The position numbers were made by a program, and so were the translations under genes. Shown here one piece after another: positions 43,600 through 53,410 of a stretch of 64,000 nucleotides of DNA. The stretch is taken from the NCBI RefSeq assembly GCF_003633615.1, contig NZ_RBKU01000001.1, positions 4,836,001 through 4,900,000 on the forward strand. The letters are read 5' to 3'. Positions within the stretch are counted from its first letter, which is position 1, and each line of letters starts with the position of its first letter. Source of the DNA: Mucilaginibacter gracilis. GTDB lineage: Bacteria; Bacteroidota; Bacteroidia; Sphingobacteriales; Sphingobacteriaceae. The notes beneath the pieces are model-generated. The model had not been told where the DNA came from, did no database searches, and was given only the letters and a program-made list of their open reading frames with translations.

Positions 43600-44622
43600 C
43601 TATAATGCCTTCAAAACTCCCACGGTATATTCTACCTGCTCGGCATGAACATCCAAATGCAGCACAAAACGTATGCGGTGCTTATCGGTGTTGTTTGCTT
43701 TTATGCCTTTTGCTTCCAGTTTTTGGAGGATAATATCGGCAGGTTCAAGGGTATCAAACAGTACTATATTAGTTTCAACAGGCAACACTTGGCTCACCCA
43801 GGGCAGAGTGGCCAATTCGGTTGCTAAAATTTGTGCATGCGAGTGGTCTATCTTTAGCCGTTCTATATGATGGTCGAGCGCGTAAATACCAGCTGCTGCT
43901 AAAAACCCAGCCTGGCGCATACCGCCGCCCATAACCTTGCGTATCCGCCTTGCATATTTAAGGGTTTGCTTATCGGCCAGTAAAACCGACCCAACCGGGG
44001 CACCAAGGCCCTTGGATAAGCAAACCGAAATACCGTCAAATAATTCGCCATAGCCTTTAGCACTATCGCCTGTATAGGTTAAGGCATTAAAAATGCGGGC
44101 ACCATCAAGGTGAAGTTTTAGGCCGCGTGTTTGGCACAGTGCCGCTATGGGTGCAATATCATCCAATTTATAACAACTGCCGCCGCCTTTATTAACCGTG
44201 TTTTCTAAAACAACCAAGCTGGTATGCGGGTAATGTATGTTTTCGGCGTTTATTTCGGGTTCAATCATTTCGGCGGTTATGATGCCGCGAGGGCCATTGA
44301 GCAAACGTGTTGATACCGCCGAATTAAAGGCTATGCCCCCACCCTCGTAACGGTAAACGTGTGCGGTTTGGTCTGCAATAAGTTCATCAAGGGGTTGGGT
44401 AAAACATTTAATGGCAATTTGGTTAGTCATGGTGCCCGATGGGCAAAACATGCCTGCTTCCATCCCAAAAATATCAGCAAGCTTTTGTTCAAGCGCGTTC
44501 ACGGTTTCATCTTCACCAAAAACATCGTCGCCAACTTTGGCACTCATCATGGCCTCAACCATACCGGGCGTAGGCCTGGTTACAGTATCGCTTCTCAAAT
44601 CAACAGTCATCATATATACCAT
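43600..44622 (-). CDS. ltaE: Low-specificity L-threonine aldolase
   Basis: 340 residues. N-terminal DLRSDTVTRPTPGM, MFCPSGTMTNQIA, LHLDGARIFNA, and the PLP Lys in CLSKGLGAPVGSVL all match the family. It cleaves threonine or allo-threonine to glycine and acetaldehyde. The first ATG (44622) is used here; Met-4 or Met-5, nearer the conserved TVDLRSDT, are equally good starts. Confidence 0.94.
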   Translation of the reverse strand: MVYMMTVDLRSDTVTRPTPGMVEAMMSAKVGDDVFGEDETVNALEQKLADIFGMEAGMFCPSGTMTNQIAIKCFTQPLDELIADQTAHVYRYEGGGIAFNSAVSTRLLNGPRGIITAEMIEPEINAENIHYPHTSLVVLENTVNKGGGSCYKLDDIAPIAALCQTRGLKLHLDGARIFNALTYTGDSAKGYGELFDGISVCLSKGLGAPVGSVLLADKQTLKYARRIRKVMGGGMRQAGFLAAAGIYALDHHIERLKIDHSHAQILATELATLPWVSQVLPVETNIVLFDTLEPADIILQKLEAKGIKANNTDKHRIRFVLHLDVHAEQVEYTVGVLKAL

Positions 44623-44860
44623 TCAATTATTACAATTCTATTTTGCGGTCAAATTAACAATTTTATTAGCTTTATCTTTCAAAAAAAAGCTCTCGTAACA
44701 AATGTATTTATAGTTAAGGGGGGTGTTTTTGTAAATTGGATAGGTTAGGTTAATTTTTGTTAAATGGCAATGTTAAACTATGTTTACATAGGGCATATGC
44801 GTGTTGCTAAACAATAAACCCCAATTTTTCCGTTAAAGGAATTCGATATTATATTTTGGT

Positions 44861-45547
44861 ATGAAAAGTTTGCTGATATTACTTTTGGTTTCTGTAATGG
44901 CCATTACTGCCAGGGCACAATTTGCACCAGGTTATTACTACGATATTAATGGCGAAAAAGTACCGGGCTTGATTAACAGGTACCCATCCGGAAAAGGCAT
45001 TATGAAGGACGAAGGCTTTATTGAATTTAAAGATGATGATAAAGCGCGCCCGCAACGCCTAAGCGCCAGTATGATACACGGGTTTGTAGTTGGCCGCGAT
45101 AGTTTTGCCATTGCCCACGCGCCCCGTTTTGGTGCATGGACAAAAAACGAACTCGATTTTGTGCAGGTAGTAGTTAGTGGCCCTACAAATTTATACATGA
45201 TAGCCGGCGGAAGCGGGGGCGATAGCGGCCGCCCAAGCGGCAGCCGCATACAGCCAATGGTATCAACAGGTATTGGTACTGGCGGCGCGGGTATGGGCGG
45301 CGGCATTGGTATTAACCTGGGCGGTGGCGGTGGCTCGGGCCGCGGTGCTGCACATAACGTTTTTTATTACGGCGAAACTACCGGCACCATGCTTCCATTT
45401 AAAAAAGAAACTTTTGTTGAAACCATGGGCGATGTAATGGGCGATGAGCCACAGGTTGTTGAAAAAATACGCGATGGCACTTTTAATATTGATAACATTG
45501 ATGGCCTGGTGAAGTATTATAAAATAATTGTTGCCTCGCACAAATAA
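44861..45547 (+). CDS. Hypothetical exported glycine-rich protein
   Basis: 228 residues. Signal peptide MKSLLILLLVSVMAITARAQ, a beta-rich part, then a long Gly-rich run at about residues 115-165 (GTGGAGMGGGIGINLGGGGG) and a helical C terminus. No family recognised. The mature N terminus (YYYDINGEKVPGLI) recalls Bacteroidota proteins of unknown role. Stands alone. Confidence 0.6.
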   Translation: MKSLLILLLVSVMAITARAQFAPGYYYDINGEKVPGLINRYPSGKGIMKDEGFIEFKDDDKARPQRLSASMIHGFVVGRDSFAIAHAPRFGAWTKNELDFVQVVVSGPTNLYMIAGGSGGDSGRPSGSRIQPMVSTGIGTGGAGMGGGIGINLGGGGGSGRGAAHNVFYYGETTGTMLPFKKETFVETMGDVMGDEPQVVEKIRDGTFNIDNIDGLVKYYKIIVASHK

Positions 45548-45608
45548 CTTTAAAAACGTTGCAGCCGCCGTATCTGTAAACAGTGGGTTTTGTGTTGTTA
45601 CAACAGTA

Positions 45609-45638
45609 TTGAGGTGTTGTACCTTATAGCTATCTTTG
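45609..45638 (+). promoter_or_regulatory. Consensus promoter of queG
   Basis: TTG (45609-45611), a 19-bp spacer, and TATCTTTG (45631-45638) match the Bacteroidota consensus. The ATG at 45643 follows at once. Confidence 0.7.
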
Positions 45639-45642
45639 CGGT

Positions 45643-46587
45643 ATGATGTTGCAAAATGCTGCGCTATATACCAAACAAATTAAAACCTGGGCCCACGAGC
45701 TTGGGTTTATGTTTTGTGGTATAGCACAGGCCGATTTTTTAGAAGAGGAGGCTCCACGGCTGGAAGCCTGGCTAAAAAAAGGTTTTCATGGCGAAATGCA
45801 ATACATGGAAAACCATTTTGATAAACGGCTGGACCCGCGTTTACTGGTTGACGGGGCAAAATCCGTTATTAGCCTGGGGCTCAATTATTATACCGATGCC
45901 CGGCAACTTGATGCCAGTGCCCCGCTTATATCAAAATACGCCTACGGTGCCGATTATCATGATGTGATAAAAGATAAGCTAAAGCAGTTATTACAATTAA
46001 TTAACGAGCATATTGGCGAAGTAAGCGGCCGCGGCTTTGTTGATTCGGCTCCGGTACTTGACCGGGCGTGGGCTAAAAAAGCGGGGCTGGGTTGGATAGG
46101 AAAAAACGCTAACCTGATAGGTAAAAAAACAGGATCGTTCTTTTTTTTAGCCGAACTGATAATTGATTTGGAACTCGATTACGATGTTGAACCCACCGCC
46201 GACCACTGCGGTACCTGCACCCGCTGCATAGATGCCTGCCCTACCGAAGCCATTGTTGGCCCTGCCGTAGTTGACGGCAGCAAGTGCATATCGTACCTTA
46301 CTATTGAGCTTAAAAATGAAATACCGGCGTCATTTAAAGATAAGCTGGATGGCTGGATGTTTGGCTGCGATATTTGCCAGGATGTTTGCCCCTGGAACCG
46401 CTTTTCGGTTTTGCACAACCAACCTGCCTTTGAACCCCACCCCGACTTGCTTGGCATGACCAAACAGGACTGGAACGAAATTACCGAAGACGTTTTTAAA
46501 AAGGTATTTAAAGGCTCGGCAGTAAAACGGACCAAGTTTGCCGGATTGACAAGGAATATCAGCTTCCTGAGCCCCCCGGCCCCCTAA
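45643..46587 (+). CDS. queG: Epoxyqueuosine reductase QueG
   Basis: 314 residues. N-terminal cobalamin-binding domain, then the two 4Fe-4S sets: CGTCTRCIDACP (about 188-199) and CDICQDVCPW. It reduces epoxyqueuosine to queuosine at the tRNA wobble base. The family normally ends soon after RGLxRNISFL; here the final SPPAP and stop are encoded by a GC-rich repeat (46571-46595), so the C terminus is repeat-derived but function should be unaffected. Confidence 0.96.
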   Translation: MMLQNAALYTKQIKTWAHELGFMFCGIAQADFLEEEAPRLEAWLKKGFHGEMQYMENHFDKRLDPRLLVDGAKSVISLGLNYYTDARQLDASAPLISKYAYGADYHDVIKDKLKQLLQLINEHIGEVSGRGFVDSAPVLDRAWAKKAGLGWIGKNANLIGKKTGSFFFLAELIIDLELDYDVEPTADHCGTCTRCIDACPTEAIVGPAVVDGSKCISYLTIELKNEIPASFKDKLDGWMFGCDICQDVCPWNRFSVLHNQPAFEPHPDLLGMTKQDWNEITEDVFKKVFKGSAVKRTKFAGLTRNISFLSPPAP

Positions 46588-46786
46588 AGGGGGAGCAAGT
46601 TTGCACGGTTGTGCACTCACATCTATATAAACCGGCTTATCTGTACCGTTAGGTGCGATAGCCTGGTAAAATCTAATATCAATTATTTTCTTGCGCCGTA
46701 GGCGCAATACTTAACCCACTATTTATAACTCACTATAAAAATTGGCCTTACCCATCAAAAACTCCCCCTTTAGGGGGCCGGGGGGC
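46571..46786. repeat. 216-bp element bounded by perfect 25-bp inverted repeats
   Basis: The arms are 46571-46595 (starting GCCCCCCGGCCCCCTAAAGG) and 46762-46786, exact complements. Each arm is itself a near-palindrome. Between them lies TTGCGCC-GTA-GGCGCAA (46691-46707). The left arm supplies the queG stop; the right arm abuts the exonuclease stop. It looks like a REP-type nonautonomous element. Confidence 0.85.
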
Positions 46787-47863
46787 CTACTTTCCAAATT
46801 TTTGCTTCAGAGCGGCTAACATATCGTTGTCAATAGGTTTGGCTTCTTCTTTGGGCTTTTGTTCGGTACGCGGTATAAATGGTTTCCTATCTGTGTTGTT
46901 GTGTTGTGGGTTAAAAGGCTTTTTCTCTGTATTTTTATTGGGCACAAAGGCCTTTTTTTCCGGCTGTGGTTGCGACGGATCGGCAATTAAACCTTGTTGT
47001 TGCGTTTGCTGTACCGGGGCCGGTTTTGGTTCGGGCTTAACGGCAGGTTCGCGTTTGCTGATATAACGCTTGTATATTTGCTCTAATTTGCGTTTGGTAT
47101 ACAACGGAAAATCGCCGTTCATCATCCACGAGTAGTAGCTTGGTTCGGCTTTAAAAACATCCTCAACCTTTTTGCCTTTGTGCTTTCCAAAGTTAAAAAG
47201 CTCATCGCCATTGTCGCTGTAAACCATTCTTCCGGCAAAATCAACAGGTTTGTTCAGGTTTGTAAATTTATGCAGGGCTTCAACATCGCCTACTACGGGT
47301 TTGGTTTTAACGCCCTTTTTATCTTCGTATTCTACACCTTCGTATTTGGCTATCTGCGCAAGCAAAACCTCCATTGTTGCACGGGTATCGGCTTCGGCCG
47401 AGTGTGCGTTAATAATATCTTTACCGCAATAAAACTGGTAAGCGGCACGCAGGGTGCGTTGCTCCATTTGGTGAAAAATGTTTTGTACATCCACAAAATG
47501 GCGTTCTTCAATATCAAACGGATGGCCCACGCGCAAAAACTCCTCCATTAGCATGGGTATATCAAAACGGTTAGAGTTGTAGCCGGCCAGGTCGCTGTCG
47601 GCAATAAAATCGGCTATTTCGGCAGCGGCATTTTTAAAAACGGGCGCATCTATTAAATGCTCCTCGTATATGCCGTGTATCATTGACGATTCTATCGAAA
47701 TAGGCATTTCCGGGTTTATTTTCCAGGTCTTTACTTCTTCGGTAGCATCCGGCATCAGTTTGATAACAGATATTTCAACAATTCGGTCAACGCCAATATT
47801 TGTTCCGGTAGTTTCCAGGTCAAAAAATGCAAGCGGGCGTTTCAGGGTTAATTTCATGTGCAA
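46787..47863 (-). CDS. DnaQ-like 3'-5' exonuclease
   Basis: 358 residues. DEDDh exonuclease: ExoI FFDLETTGT, ExoII in LAGYNSNRFDIPML, ExoIII with HSAEADTRATMEVL (His-x4-Asp). A second small domain (FNFGKHKGKKVEDV) resembles an epsilon-subunit/putative quorum-type region seen in Bacteroidota homologues. The last 90 residues are Pro/Gln/Lys-rich and disordered. It is a proofreading or repair exonuclease; not the replicative epsilon by length alone. Confidence 0.88.
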   Translation of the reverse strand: MHMKLTLKRPLAFFDLETTGTNIGVDRIVEISVIKLMPDATEEVKTWKINPEMPISIESSMIHGIYEEHLIDAPVFKNAAAEIADFIADSDLAGYNSNRFDIPMLMEEFLRVGHPFDIEERHFVDVQNIFHQMEQRTLRAAYQFYCGKDIINAHSAEADTRATMEVLLAQIAKYEGVEYEDKKGVKTKPVVGDVEALHKFTNLNKPVDFAGRMVYSDNGDELFNFGKHKGKKVEDVFKAEPSYYSWMMNGDFPLYTKRKLEQIYKRYISKREPAVKPEPKPAPVQQTQQQGLIADPSQPQPEKKAFVPNKNTEKKPFNPQHNNTDRKPFIPRTEQKPKEEAKPIDNDMLAALKQKFGK

Positions 47864-48002
47864 GTATTGAAGCTACAAAGGTGTCAAAAATCTGCAAACT
47901 ATTTGCAGTTAAAAACACCTTTAAAATTTGTTTTTAACAACTATTGAAATATCTATAAAAGAGTATTATTTTTCGGGAAGAATTTCCAACTAAACCTTAT
48001 CT

Positions 48003-49970
48003 ATGAAAAACGCGGTACTTATTGTTGTAATTATTTTATTTTCGGTAAAAATGTACGCACAGGATTTCCCCGAAGGGAAATTTAATAGCGCAGATATAGA
48101 AATGACAAGCTATGATAAAGACCCAACCGCCCACGCTGTTGTGTTAAAGGAGTTTGGCAAAACCTGGGTAAGCACTGCCGACCATCTGCCTATTATTCAC
48201 GAATATCACGTTAAGATAAAAATATTTGATGACAAGGGCTTTAACGAGGGTAATGTGGCCATCAGCCTTTATAACCATGGCGAAAATTACGAAACAGTAA
48301 GGGATATTAAAGCCCACACCTTTTATAAAGACGATAATGGCCTGGTGCGCGAGGCCGACCTTGACCCGGCTAAAATATACAAAGAAAAAAAGAGCAAAAA
48401 TATTGACTTAGTTAAGTTTGCATTGCCCAACCTGCGTAAAGGTTGTGTAATTGAATATTCGTATTCTACCGAATCGCCATACCATTACAATTTCCATTCC
48501 TGGGATTTTCAATCGGATATTCCCAAAATATATTCGGAGTATGAGGTACACATTCCGGCAGTTTACGAATATAACATTGTGTTACGAGGTTATTTAAGTT
48601 TAACCAAAAGCAACGCCGAACTTGAACGCGAATGTTTTGACTTTTATGGCACCAAGGCCGATTGCTCTAAAATAAATTATATCATGAGCGACGTACCCGC
48701 TTTTGTTGAAGAAAGCGATATGACTGCCCCATCCAATTACATATCGGCCATGTATTTTGAACTTGCGGCCATGACCAACGAAAATGGCGTTAAAAATAAA
48801 ATAACGCAGGAATGGACTGATATTGACCGTGAATTGAAGGGTAACGATTACTTTGGCACCCAAATGAAGCGCAAAGAGTTGCTTAAAGACCGTATCCCGG
48901 CTTCAATTTTGGCTATACCCGATACGCTGGCAAAGGCCCAGGCTATTTATACCCATTTACAAAAATGGTTTAAATGGGACCATATATTTTCGATGTACAG
49001 CGACGACGGTATAAAAAAAGCCCTGGATAGCCACACCGGCCATGTAGGCGATATTAACCTTTCGCTAATTTCGGCTTTAAACGCCGCCGGCATAAGTGCC
49101 GATGCTGTAATATTATCAACCCGCGACAATGGCGCTATCAACAAATTATTCCCGCAAACCAGTGATTTTGACTATGTTGTAGCCAGGCTAATTATACACA
49201 ATAAAGTTTATATGCTTGATGCTACCGACCCCTTACTTGCCTTTGGGATGCTGCCCCTGCGCTGTATTAACGACCAGGGAAGGGTAATGAGTTTAAGCAA
49301 GCCATCGTACTGGATAGATATGGTTGAAACCAATAAATCAACCCGCACATCATCCCTGGATTTAACCATTCAAAGCGATGGCAAAATAAAGGGCACCGTA
49401 AGCACCTATTACGTTGGTTATGCGGCCTACAAAAAACGGCTATCAATAAAACGTTTTAACTCGGTAGATGAGTATGTAGAGAACCTGGCAGAGAACAATC
49501 CTAAATTAAAAATCTCCAAATCGGAGATCACCAATTTGGATAGTTTGAATTCGCCTCTGAGCGAGAAATATGATATTGTAATTAACAATAGCAACAATAC
49601 CAACGGAGACAATATTGTATTTAACCCCGCTTTTTGGGACGAACTTACCGAAAATCCGTTTAAGTTAAAGGAGCGCACCTACCCTGTTGATTTGGGTTCG
49701 ACGTTAGATCACCGGGTAATTGTGGCACTTCATTATCCGGCTAACTACGTAATCACCAGGCAGCCCGAACCTGTTTCTATCGGCTTGCCTAATAAGGGTG
49801 GTAAATTTGTAACCCTTGTTGAAGCGGGCGATCAGGTTTTTAATTACTCGGAGGTACACCAACTTAGCAAGGCCATTTACCAGCCCGAAGAGTATCCTTA
49901 TATTAAAGAATTGTACAACAAAATTATACAAAACCAAAAGGCAACCATTGTATTAAGCAAAAAACCATGA
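48003..49970 (+). CDS. DUF3857/transglutaminase-like protein, catalytic residues lost
   Basis: 655 residues with signal peptide MKNAVLIVVIILFSVKMYAQ. N-terminal DUF3857 domain, then a transglutaminase-like core. Where an active member has GDCKAL this one has GDINLS (Ile at 351), and the His of FDHV is Tyr (FDYV, 391), so it is probably inactive. The stop overlaps the start of an active-looking paralogue by four bases. It is probably periplasmic or outer-membrane associated; perhaps a partner or binding protein. Confidence 0.85.
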   Translation: MKNAVLIVVIILFSVKMYAQDFPEGKFNSADIEMTSYDKDPTAHAVVLKEFGKTWVSTADHLPIIHEYHVKIKIFDDKGFNEGNVAISLYNHGENYETVRDIKAHTFYKDDNGLVREADLDPAKIYKEKKSKNIDLVKFALPNLRKGCVIEYSYSTESPYHYNFHSWDFQSDIPKIYSEYEVHIPAVYEYNIVLRGYLSLTKSNAELERECFDFYGTKADCSKINYIMSDVPAFVEESDMTAPSNYISAMYFELAAMTNENGVKNKITQEWTDIDRELKGNDYFGTQMKRKELLKDRIPASILAIPDTLAKAQAIYTHLQKWFKWDHIFSMYSDDGIKKALDSHTGHVGDINLSLISALNAAGISADAVILSTRDNGAINKLFPQTSDFDYVVARLIIHNKVYMLDATDPLLAFGMLPLRCINDQGRVMSLSKPSYWIDMVETNKSTRTSSLDLTIQSDGKIKGTVSTYYVGYAAYKKRLSIKRFNSVDEYVENLAENNPKLKISKSEITNLDSLNSPLSEKYDIVINNSNNTNGDNIVFNPAFWDELTENPFKLKERTYPVDLGSTLDHRVIVALHYPANYVITRQPEPVSIGLPNKGGKFVTLVEAGDQVFNYSEVHQLSKAIYQPEEYPYIKELYNKIIQNQKATIVLSKKP

Positions 49971-51868
49971 GATATTTTTATACGATACTATTTTTTTTGC
50001 CGATGTTATGCTATGGCCAGCAAAGTAATTACGATGTGAACCTTATACCTAAAGAGTTACTGGCACACGCCAGCGCCGTAATACGAAACGACGAAACCAT
50101 TGTTGATGTTAGGGACGTTAGAAGTGTGGTAACCCATTATAAAAAAGCGATTACTGTACTCAATAAAAACGGCGACGAAAAGGCCCGGTTGGTTGTAGAG
50201 CACGATAAAATTGACCAGATCAAATACATTAAAGGCACTGTTTATGATGACGCCGGCAGATTAATAGGTAAAATTGCTGAACGCGATTTTGAGGATCAAA
50301 ATGCCGCCGACGGTTTTTCGCTTTTTAATGGCGACATGATAAAGCATTATAAACCGGCCATAGCCACCTATCCTTATACAATTGAATACGATTGCGAAAG
50401 AAATTCAAAACAATCGTTATTTTTAAACGATTGGCATACGGGGCAATCCATAGGCACTTCGGTAATGCATAGCAGCTACAAATTAACCTGCAAGCCCGAT
50501 TTTAATATCCGTTACAAAGAGTTTAATTATCCCGGAAAGGTTGTTACTACCGAAGCGCAAGGCTTTCAAACTTACACCTGGGCCATTGATAACCTAAAGG
50601 CTTTACGTTACGAACCTTTTAGCCCGGATGAAGATAAACTGATAACATCGGTTAAAATGGCTCCCGAAAAGTTTTTTTATGATGGCGTGTCGGGCTCATT
50701 TACCAACTGGAACGAGTATGGTAAATGGATTTACGACAAGCTTTTGAAAGACCGCAGGCAACTACCGCCCGAAACCATCCAACACATTAAGGATTTAACC
50801 GCTAACGTTACCGATAGCAAACAGAAGGCAAAGCTTATTTACGAGTATATGCAGCAAAAAACGCGATATATTAGTGTGCAGATAGGCATTGGCGGCTATC
50901 AGCCATTTTCGGCAACGGATGTTGACCAATCGAGCTATGGCGATTGCAAGGCGCTTGTAAATTACACGCAAAGTTTGCTTAGTGTTGCCGGAATTGAATC
51001 GTACTATATATTGGTAAAGTCGGGCAACTTTAAAGCGAGTGCCCTGCCCGATTTTGCAAGCATGAACCAGTTTGACCACGTAATACTATGCCTGCCTTTT
51101 AAAAACGACACCACATGGTTAGAGTGTACAGAAAAACATATCCCCTTTGGTTATCTGGGAGACTTTACAGACGACCGTAACGTTGTAGCCTGCACCCCAG
51201 AAGGCGGCAAACTACTGCACACGCCTGTTTACAAAACAAACGACAATAAAAAAACCCGCAAAGCCACATTTATTTTAAGCCCCAGCGGCGAGTTAAGCGG
51301 CGAAATGACAACTAAATTTGAAGGCACGTTGTACGACGAGCGCGACGAGCTGGTGAATGAATCATACTCAGACCAGGTGAAAGCACTTAAAGAGATTTAC
51401 CCCATAGAAAACCTTGATATTAAAGGCCTTGAACTAAAACAGGACAAGGCAATTAAGCCCGTTACTACCGAAACCATAAAACTAAGCGCGCGCGATTACA
51501 TGGCGCAAAACGGAACGCGGTTTTTTATTACGCCTAACACCGCCAGCCGCAATATTAAACCTGTTAAAGATATATTAAACAGGGCCAACCCGGTATATGT
51601 AAACCGCGGTTACCGTGATGAAGATGAAATTATTTATACGCTGCCCGCCGGGTTTAAAGTATCAACAATAAACATGGCCGTTAATATTGACAAGCCCTTT
51701 GGCAGATACACCGTAAGCACTAAAGTTGAGGGCAATAAACTAATTTACAAACGTTTGTTACAATTAAACGATGGTACTTACAGCAAAGATGTTTACCCGG
51801 ATATGGTTGATTTTTATCAATCTATTTACGATACAGATAATGCCACGCTAACTATGGAGAAAATGTAA
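49967..51868 (+). CDS. DUF3857 and transglutaminase-core protein
   Basis: 633 residues, exported (MRYFYTILFFLPMLCYGQ). DUF3857 domain (about 40-210), then a transglutaminase-like core with Cys327 in YGDCKALVNYTQSLL and His371 in MNQFDHVILCLP. It is 4 bp overlapped with its catalytically dead paralogue upstream, so the two are coexpressed at similar levels. Substrate unknown; a cysteine protease or amide-processing role in the envelope is likely from the fold. Confidence 0.87.
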   Translation: MRYFYTILFFLPMLCYGQQSNYDVNLIPKELLAHASAVIRNDETIVDVRDVRSVVTHYKKAITVLNKNGDEKARLVVEHDKIDQIKYIKGTVYDDAGRLIGKIAERDFEDQNAADGFSLFNGDMIKHYKPAIATYPYTIEYDCERNSKQSLFLNDWHTGQSIGTSVMHSSYKLTCKPDFNIRYKEFNYPGKVVTTEAQGFQTYTWAIDNLKALRYEPFSPDEDKLITSVKMAPEKFFYDGVSGSFTNWNEYGKWIYDKLLKDRRQLPPETIQHIKDLTANVTDSKQKAKLIYEYMQQKTRYISVQIGIGGYQPFSATDVDQSSYGDCKALVNYTQSLLSVAGIESYYILVKSGNFKASALPDFASMNQFDHVILCLPFKNDTTWLECTEKHIPFGYLGDFTDDRNVVACTPEGGKLLHTPVYKTNDNKKTRKATFILSPSGELSGEMTTKFEGTLYDERDELVNESYSDQVKALKEIYPIENLDIKGLELKQDKAIKPVTTETIKLSARDYMAQNGTRFFITPNTASRNIKPVKDILNRANPVYVNRGYRDEDEIIYTLPAGFKVSTINMAVNIDKPFGRYTVSTKVEGNKLIYKRLLQLNDGTYSKDVYPDMVDFYQSIYDTDNATLTMEKM

Positions 51869-51869
51869 T

Positions 51870-52004
51870 TTAACCTTTAAAATAGCTTACAATGATAATG
51901 CCAAGCACTATGCCTACTACCATGATAACGTAAAGCAAAATTTCGTTACCGGCAAATTTTTTGTACTTGGTCCAGAAAGAGTAATCGGGTTTTTGGTCTG
52001 CCAT
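51870..52004 (-). CDS. Small 44-residue membrane protein
   Basis: ATG at 52004, TAA at 51870-51872. It begins MADQKPDYSFWTKYKKFAGN and continues with one hydrophobic helix of about 20 residues (ILLYVIMVVGIVLGIIIVSY) ending FKG. The basis is a consensus promoter immediately upstream and a clean gene-sized frame, convergent with and 1 bp from the DUF3857 stop. Function unknown; single-span inner-membrane. Confidence 0.7.
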   Translation of the reverse strand: MADQKPDYSFWTKYKKFAGNEILLYVIMVVGIVLGIIIVSYFKG

Positions 52005-52008
52005 ACCG

Positions 52009-52038
52009 CAAATATAGGCAATTAGCACGCAGGCTCAA
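52009..52038 (-). promoter_or_regulatory. Consensus promoter of the 44-residue gene
   Basis: On the minus strand TTG (52036-52038), a 19-bp spacer, then TATATTTG (52009-52016), 4 bases from the ATG. The transcript would be leaderless. Confidence 0.75.
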
Positions 52039-52083
52039 TTGTTTTTATAAAGAGTGTCCATAAAATTTACATTGGGCACAAAA

Positions 52084-52647
52084 CTATTGGGGCGTTGTTG
52101 CCGAAGCTATAACGGAACCACATCTCGAAAAATATTTGTAAGTATAAGGGTCGTGCAGTTTTATAATAATAACGCCCTTACTCGTACTTGCATGCACCAC
52201 ATAGTCGTTTTGCAAATACACGCCAACGTGGCTAAATTTTTTGCCATCGTAATCCCAAAATACAAGGTCGCCTTCTTGCAACTGATCCTCGTACTTGCGT
52301 TTAATAACGCCCACCTGCTGGCTGGTTACCCTTGGCAACGCCAGGCCGTAAACTTGCCTTTGCAATAGCTGCACAAAGCCCGAGCAATCAATACCACTTT
52401 TATCCTGCCCGCCAAAACGATAGGGCGTATTTAACCATTCGTCGATAAAAGCATATAAACGGCCATTGCTGATGCTACCTTTATCAACACCCATTATTAC
52501 CGAGTATTTTGCCGCTATTGATTTATCGGCTTTCACCATTTCGCCGGGGTTACCCTTTAATACGGCCTTCCGCGAGTGGCAACCTGTTAAGCCAATAACC
52601 GCAGCAAAGCCCAGAATAATAAAATACCTACAGCTTTTTATATTCAT
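52084..52647 (-). CDS. NlpC/P60 (C40) peptidase lipoprotein
   Basis: 187 residues. Lipobox LTGC with Cys23. Catalytic Cys in SGIDCSGFVQLLQ, His in FSHVGVYLQNDYVVHAST, and a third polar residue downstream. C40 peptidases cut the gamma-D-Glu-meso-DAP bond in peptidoglycan stem peptides. It is anchored to the outer membrane's inner face. Stands alone. Confidence 0.92.
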   Translation of the reverse strand: MNIKSCRYFIILGFAAVIGLTGCHSRKAVLKGNPGEMVKADKSIAAKYSVIMGVDKGSISNGRLYAFIDEWLNTPYRFGGQDKSGIDCSGFVQLLQRQVYGLALPRVTSQQVGVIKRKYEDQLQEGDLVFWDYDGKKFSHVGVYLQNDYVVHASTSKGVIIIKLHDPYTYKYFSRCGSVIASATTPQ

Positions 52648-52828
52648 ACATTAAAAGTAGCGGTTATAGTTAAACGGTAATAACTGATTTTGTTAACATA
52701 TCAACATTGTGCAGGAAGGAAGCGAAAATCAACGCGGGGCACAAAAAACAAGCCCAACCCATTTACAATTTTTTGTGTGGCTAATTTTATCACTGCCGTG
52801 CAAGGTAAGTTTCCGGTTTGGTTGTTTA

Positions 52829-53410
52829 TTAAACTTTGTTTTCTTCAAAAAAGTAAATAACCAGCATAATGGCTTTTACGGTTCCAATATTTTGTGGTGT
52901 ATGCGGAATGCGCCCGTCAAATAACATGGAATCACCTGCCTTAAACATTATTGTTTCGTTGCTAAAATGATAGGCTATTTCGCCCGATAAAAAATATTTA
53001 AATTCAAAAGCCTGCGTTTCAACAAATGGTCTTGAGGCATCTGTGTCCAGCTCCAGCAGTACAAAATCAACAGTTGAATGTTTAATATATTGAGTAAAAA
53101 TTCGCTGATAATGGAACCCGTAGGCGTCTTCTTTCTCAAAATATTCATATTCTTCTTTACGCCTGATGATGATTGGGGTGTTCCCCGATCTGCTATGAAT
53201 ATCCTTAAAAAACTCATTAAGGTCGATATCCAACGAACGTATAATATCAATTAAAACAATTAACGAAGGTATGGTTCGGCTATTCTCTATCTGCGAGATC
53301 AATCCTTTACTCACGTTAGCCTTAACAGCTAATTCCTGTACGGTTATATTCTTTTCGCGTCTGCGCTCTTTAATTTTGTTACTGATCTGAAGCAATATAT
53401 CTTCTTCCAT
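52829..53410 (-). CDS. XRE-family regulator with cupin sensor
   Basis: 193 residues from the ATG at 53410; a longer frame adds 18 residues with no similarity. HTH_3: KERRREKNITVQELAVKANVSKGLISQIENSRTIPSLIVL. C-terminal cupin: FEYFLSGEIAYHFSNETIMFKAGDSMLFDGRIPHTPQN. These regulators sense a small ligand through the cupin. It is divergent from phnZ, sharing a 207-bp gap with candidate operator repeats, so it probably controls the phosphonate locus. Confidence 0.9.
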   Translation of the reverse strand: MEEDILLQISNKIKERRREKNITVQELAVKANVSKGLISQIENSRTIPSLIVLIDIIRSLDIDLNEFFKDIHSRSGNTPIIIRRKEEYEYFEKEDAYGFHYQRIFTQYIKHSTVDFVLLELDTDASRPFVETQAFEFKYFLSGEIAYHFSNETIMFKAGDSMLFDGRIPHTPQNIGTVKAIMLVIYFFEENKV

